A stretch of DNA of 64,000 bases from Kuschelorhynchus macadamiae (taxonomy: Eukaryota > Arthropoda > Insecta > Coleoptera > Curculionidae). The notes below the pieces were generated by a model. That model was not told where the DNA came from. It was given only the letters and a program-made list of their open reading frames with translations, and did no database searches. The position numbers were made by a program, and so were the translations under genes. The stretch covers positions 186,001-250,000 of the forward strand of contig JAUTXW010000869.1 of NCBI GenBank assembly GCA_030620095.1. Reading direction: 5' to 3'. Below are positions 62,961 through 64,000 of the stretch, piece by piece (the first letter of the stretch is position 1; the number at the start of each line of letters is the position of its first letter).

Positions 62961-63686
62961 AGTGTTTTACAAGTCGCTACTTTGTTTTTTTACTTCCTAT
63001 GACATAAAAATAACATGAAAAAATCCATGTAAAATATTGCGCTATAATTTTTATAAATTATTGCGCTTTAATTTAATTACTGGTTTTTCTATCTATGAGT
63101 TGGTACCAATCGGTTGAATAGCGGTGTGTGGTAGTCCTTTTCTAGTGTTGATCGAGTTGTTTTAAGTTTCTGATCGGTATCCGTGGAAACGGGTCAACGT
63201 GGAGGTACTAGGCGGATTGGTACCATATTAGCACCAGATCAAACGCCTCAGCGTAACAGCGCGAAGGTATCGTTGTTAAAGCCCTAACACAAAGACCGTT
63301 AATCTTATAAGTGCCCTTACCATCTTATAAATACCCTTACCATCCGAAATTGGTATGAATACCAGCAAATGGAGGGTAATCTCAACGTTTTTGTTAGCAT
63401 TTAAGTAGATTATCTTGTTAATGAGTTTTAATTAGAGGACTAATTAGTTGTTGAGTTTTAATTAAAGGATTGGTTAGCGATGATTAGGAGTGTATTTTAA
63501 AAAAAAGTATTGCCGTTAAATACAACCGATTAGTTTGATTAATGAGTTTGTTTCTACTATTGCCTTTTAGTAAGTTAAGTGGTATCTTTATTACCTTTAT
63601 TTAATATGAGAAAGATCTCGTTGAAATTCGACTATTATTATTTTTTAAACTATACCTGGATACTAAACTGCTGGAACTTCGAAGTG

Positions 63687-63840
63687 CACCAACGAAATTA
63701 TAATTGGGAAATCAAAATGAAATATTTTCAATACGGATGAAGATTTTGAGTTCCGGTTTTCAACACCAACGAAATTATAATTGGAAAATCAAAATGAAAT
63801 ATTTTCAATACGGATGAAGATTTTGAGTTGCGGTTTTTAA
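63687..63840 (+). repeat. 77-bp tandem duplication (2 copies)
   Basis: Units start at 63687 and 63764 with caccaacgaaattataattg and differ at only a few positions. Confidence 0.95.
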
Positions 63841-64000
63841 CTTTTGTTTGATCAATACCTAAAGTATACAGCCTGATAAGGATAACCTCAGGACTCCATC
63901 GCAACCGTCTTATACAGGGTCTTATATAAAAATTTGAAATGTATTAAAACGTTTGTTCCACCACAACTTTTACTTTTGAACATTTCTTTTTCTCTTTCTG

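Larger units (their letters stand above)
61401..64000. other. Repeat-rich DNA without a supported gene
   Basis: Possible further PLE-derived sequence at 62090-62200 (minus-like HDTTDQINLKFLIDG on the + strand), a CGCCATTTTG repeat copy (62820-62960) and a tandem duplication near the end. The 67-codon frame 61403-61606 has no family signature. Confidence 0.35.

Overview
This window looks like eukaryotic, most probably insect (arthropod), nuclear DNA. It is AT-rich, has no prokaryotic gene organisation, and has GT-AG splice sites. It is crowded with families typical of insect genomes: Penelope-like elements, R2/R4-type and jockey/CR1-type LINEs, mariner, pogo, PIF/Harbinger, hAT, a Sola-like element and a Crypton-like recombinase. 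The species is not identifiable from the sequence alone.

The only convincing host gene runs along the whole window on the + strand as five small exons: 1-189, 2350-2552, 32067-32222, 50385-50559 and 57990-58284. Each internal exon has a consensus acceptor and donor, and all splice phases agree (0/0, 2/2, 2/2, 0/0; the last exon ends in phase 1). Together they give roughly 340 codons of mostly polar, Ser/Asp/Glu-rich protein. I do not recognise the family. Everything else lies in its four large introns (about 2.2, 29.5, 18.2 and 7.4 kb) or after the last exon.

Intron 1 holds an antisense Penelope-like element (PLE). Intron 2 holds R2/R4-type LINE pieces, several PLE fragments, a broken Crypton-like tyrosine recombinase (14.1-14.8 kb), a PLE insertion with inverted arms and a 14-bp target duplication (16.6-17.9 kb), a pogo-like element (19.8-22.5 kb), a Harbinger fragment (24.1 kb), a CR1/jockey LINE (25.8-27.0 kb) and a Sola-like element with 4-bp target duplication (27.06-30.66 kb). 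Intron 3 holds a pogo relic, a jockey-type LINE split by a hAT element (34.3-38.2 kb), a mariner with about 0.6-kb inverted repeats (39.1-42.1 kb), a PLE endonuclease fragment, a local duplication with long (TA)n tracts, and an uninterrupted mariner whose first catalytic Asp is Gly (46.0-47.9 kb). Intron 4 holds a RING-finger pseudogene, a PLE, and a second partial copy of the RING locus flanked by an 18-bp direct repeat. After the last exon there is a non-autonomous hAT with an 8-bp target duplication (59.0-60.5 kb).

Except for the host exons and the mariner reading frame at 46.4-47.5 kb, essentially all coding capacity is broken. The most interesting signals are hammerhead-ribozyme-like motifs at PLE termini, the near-complete Sola-like structure, the Crypton-like recombinase, the catalytic substitution in the otherwise intact mariner, and the RING-locus fragment that looks like a templated or retro-type insertion.
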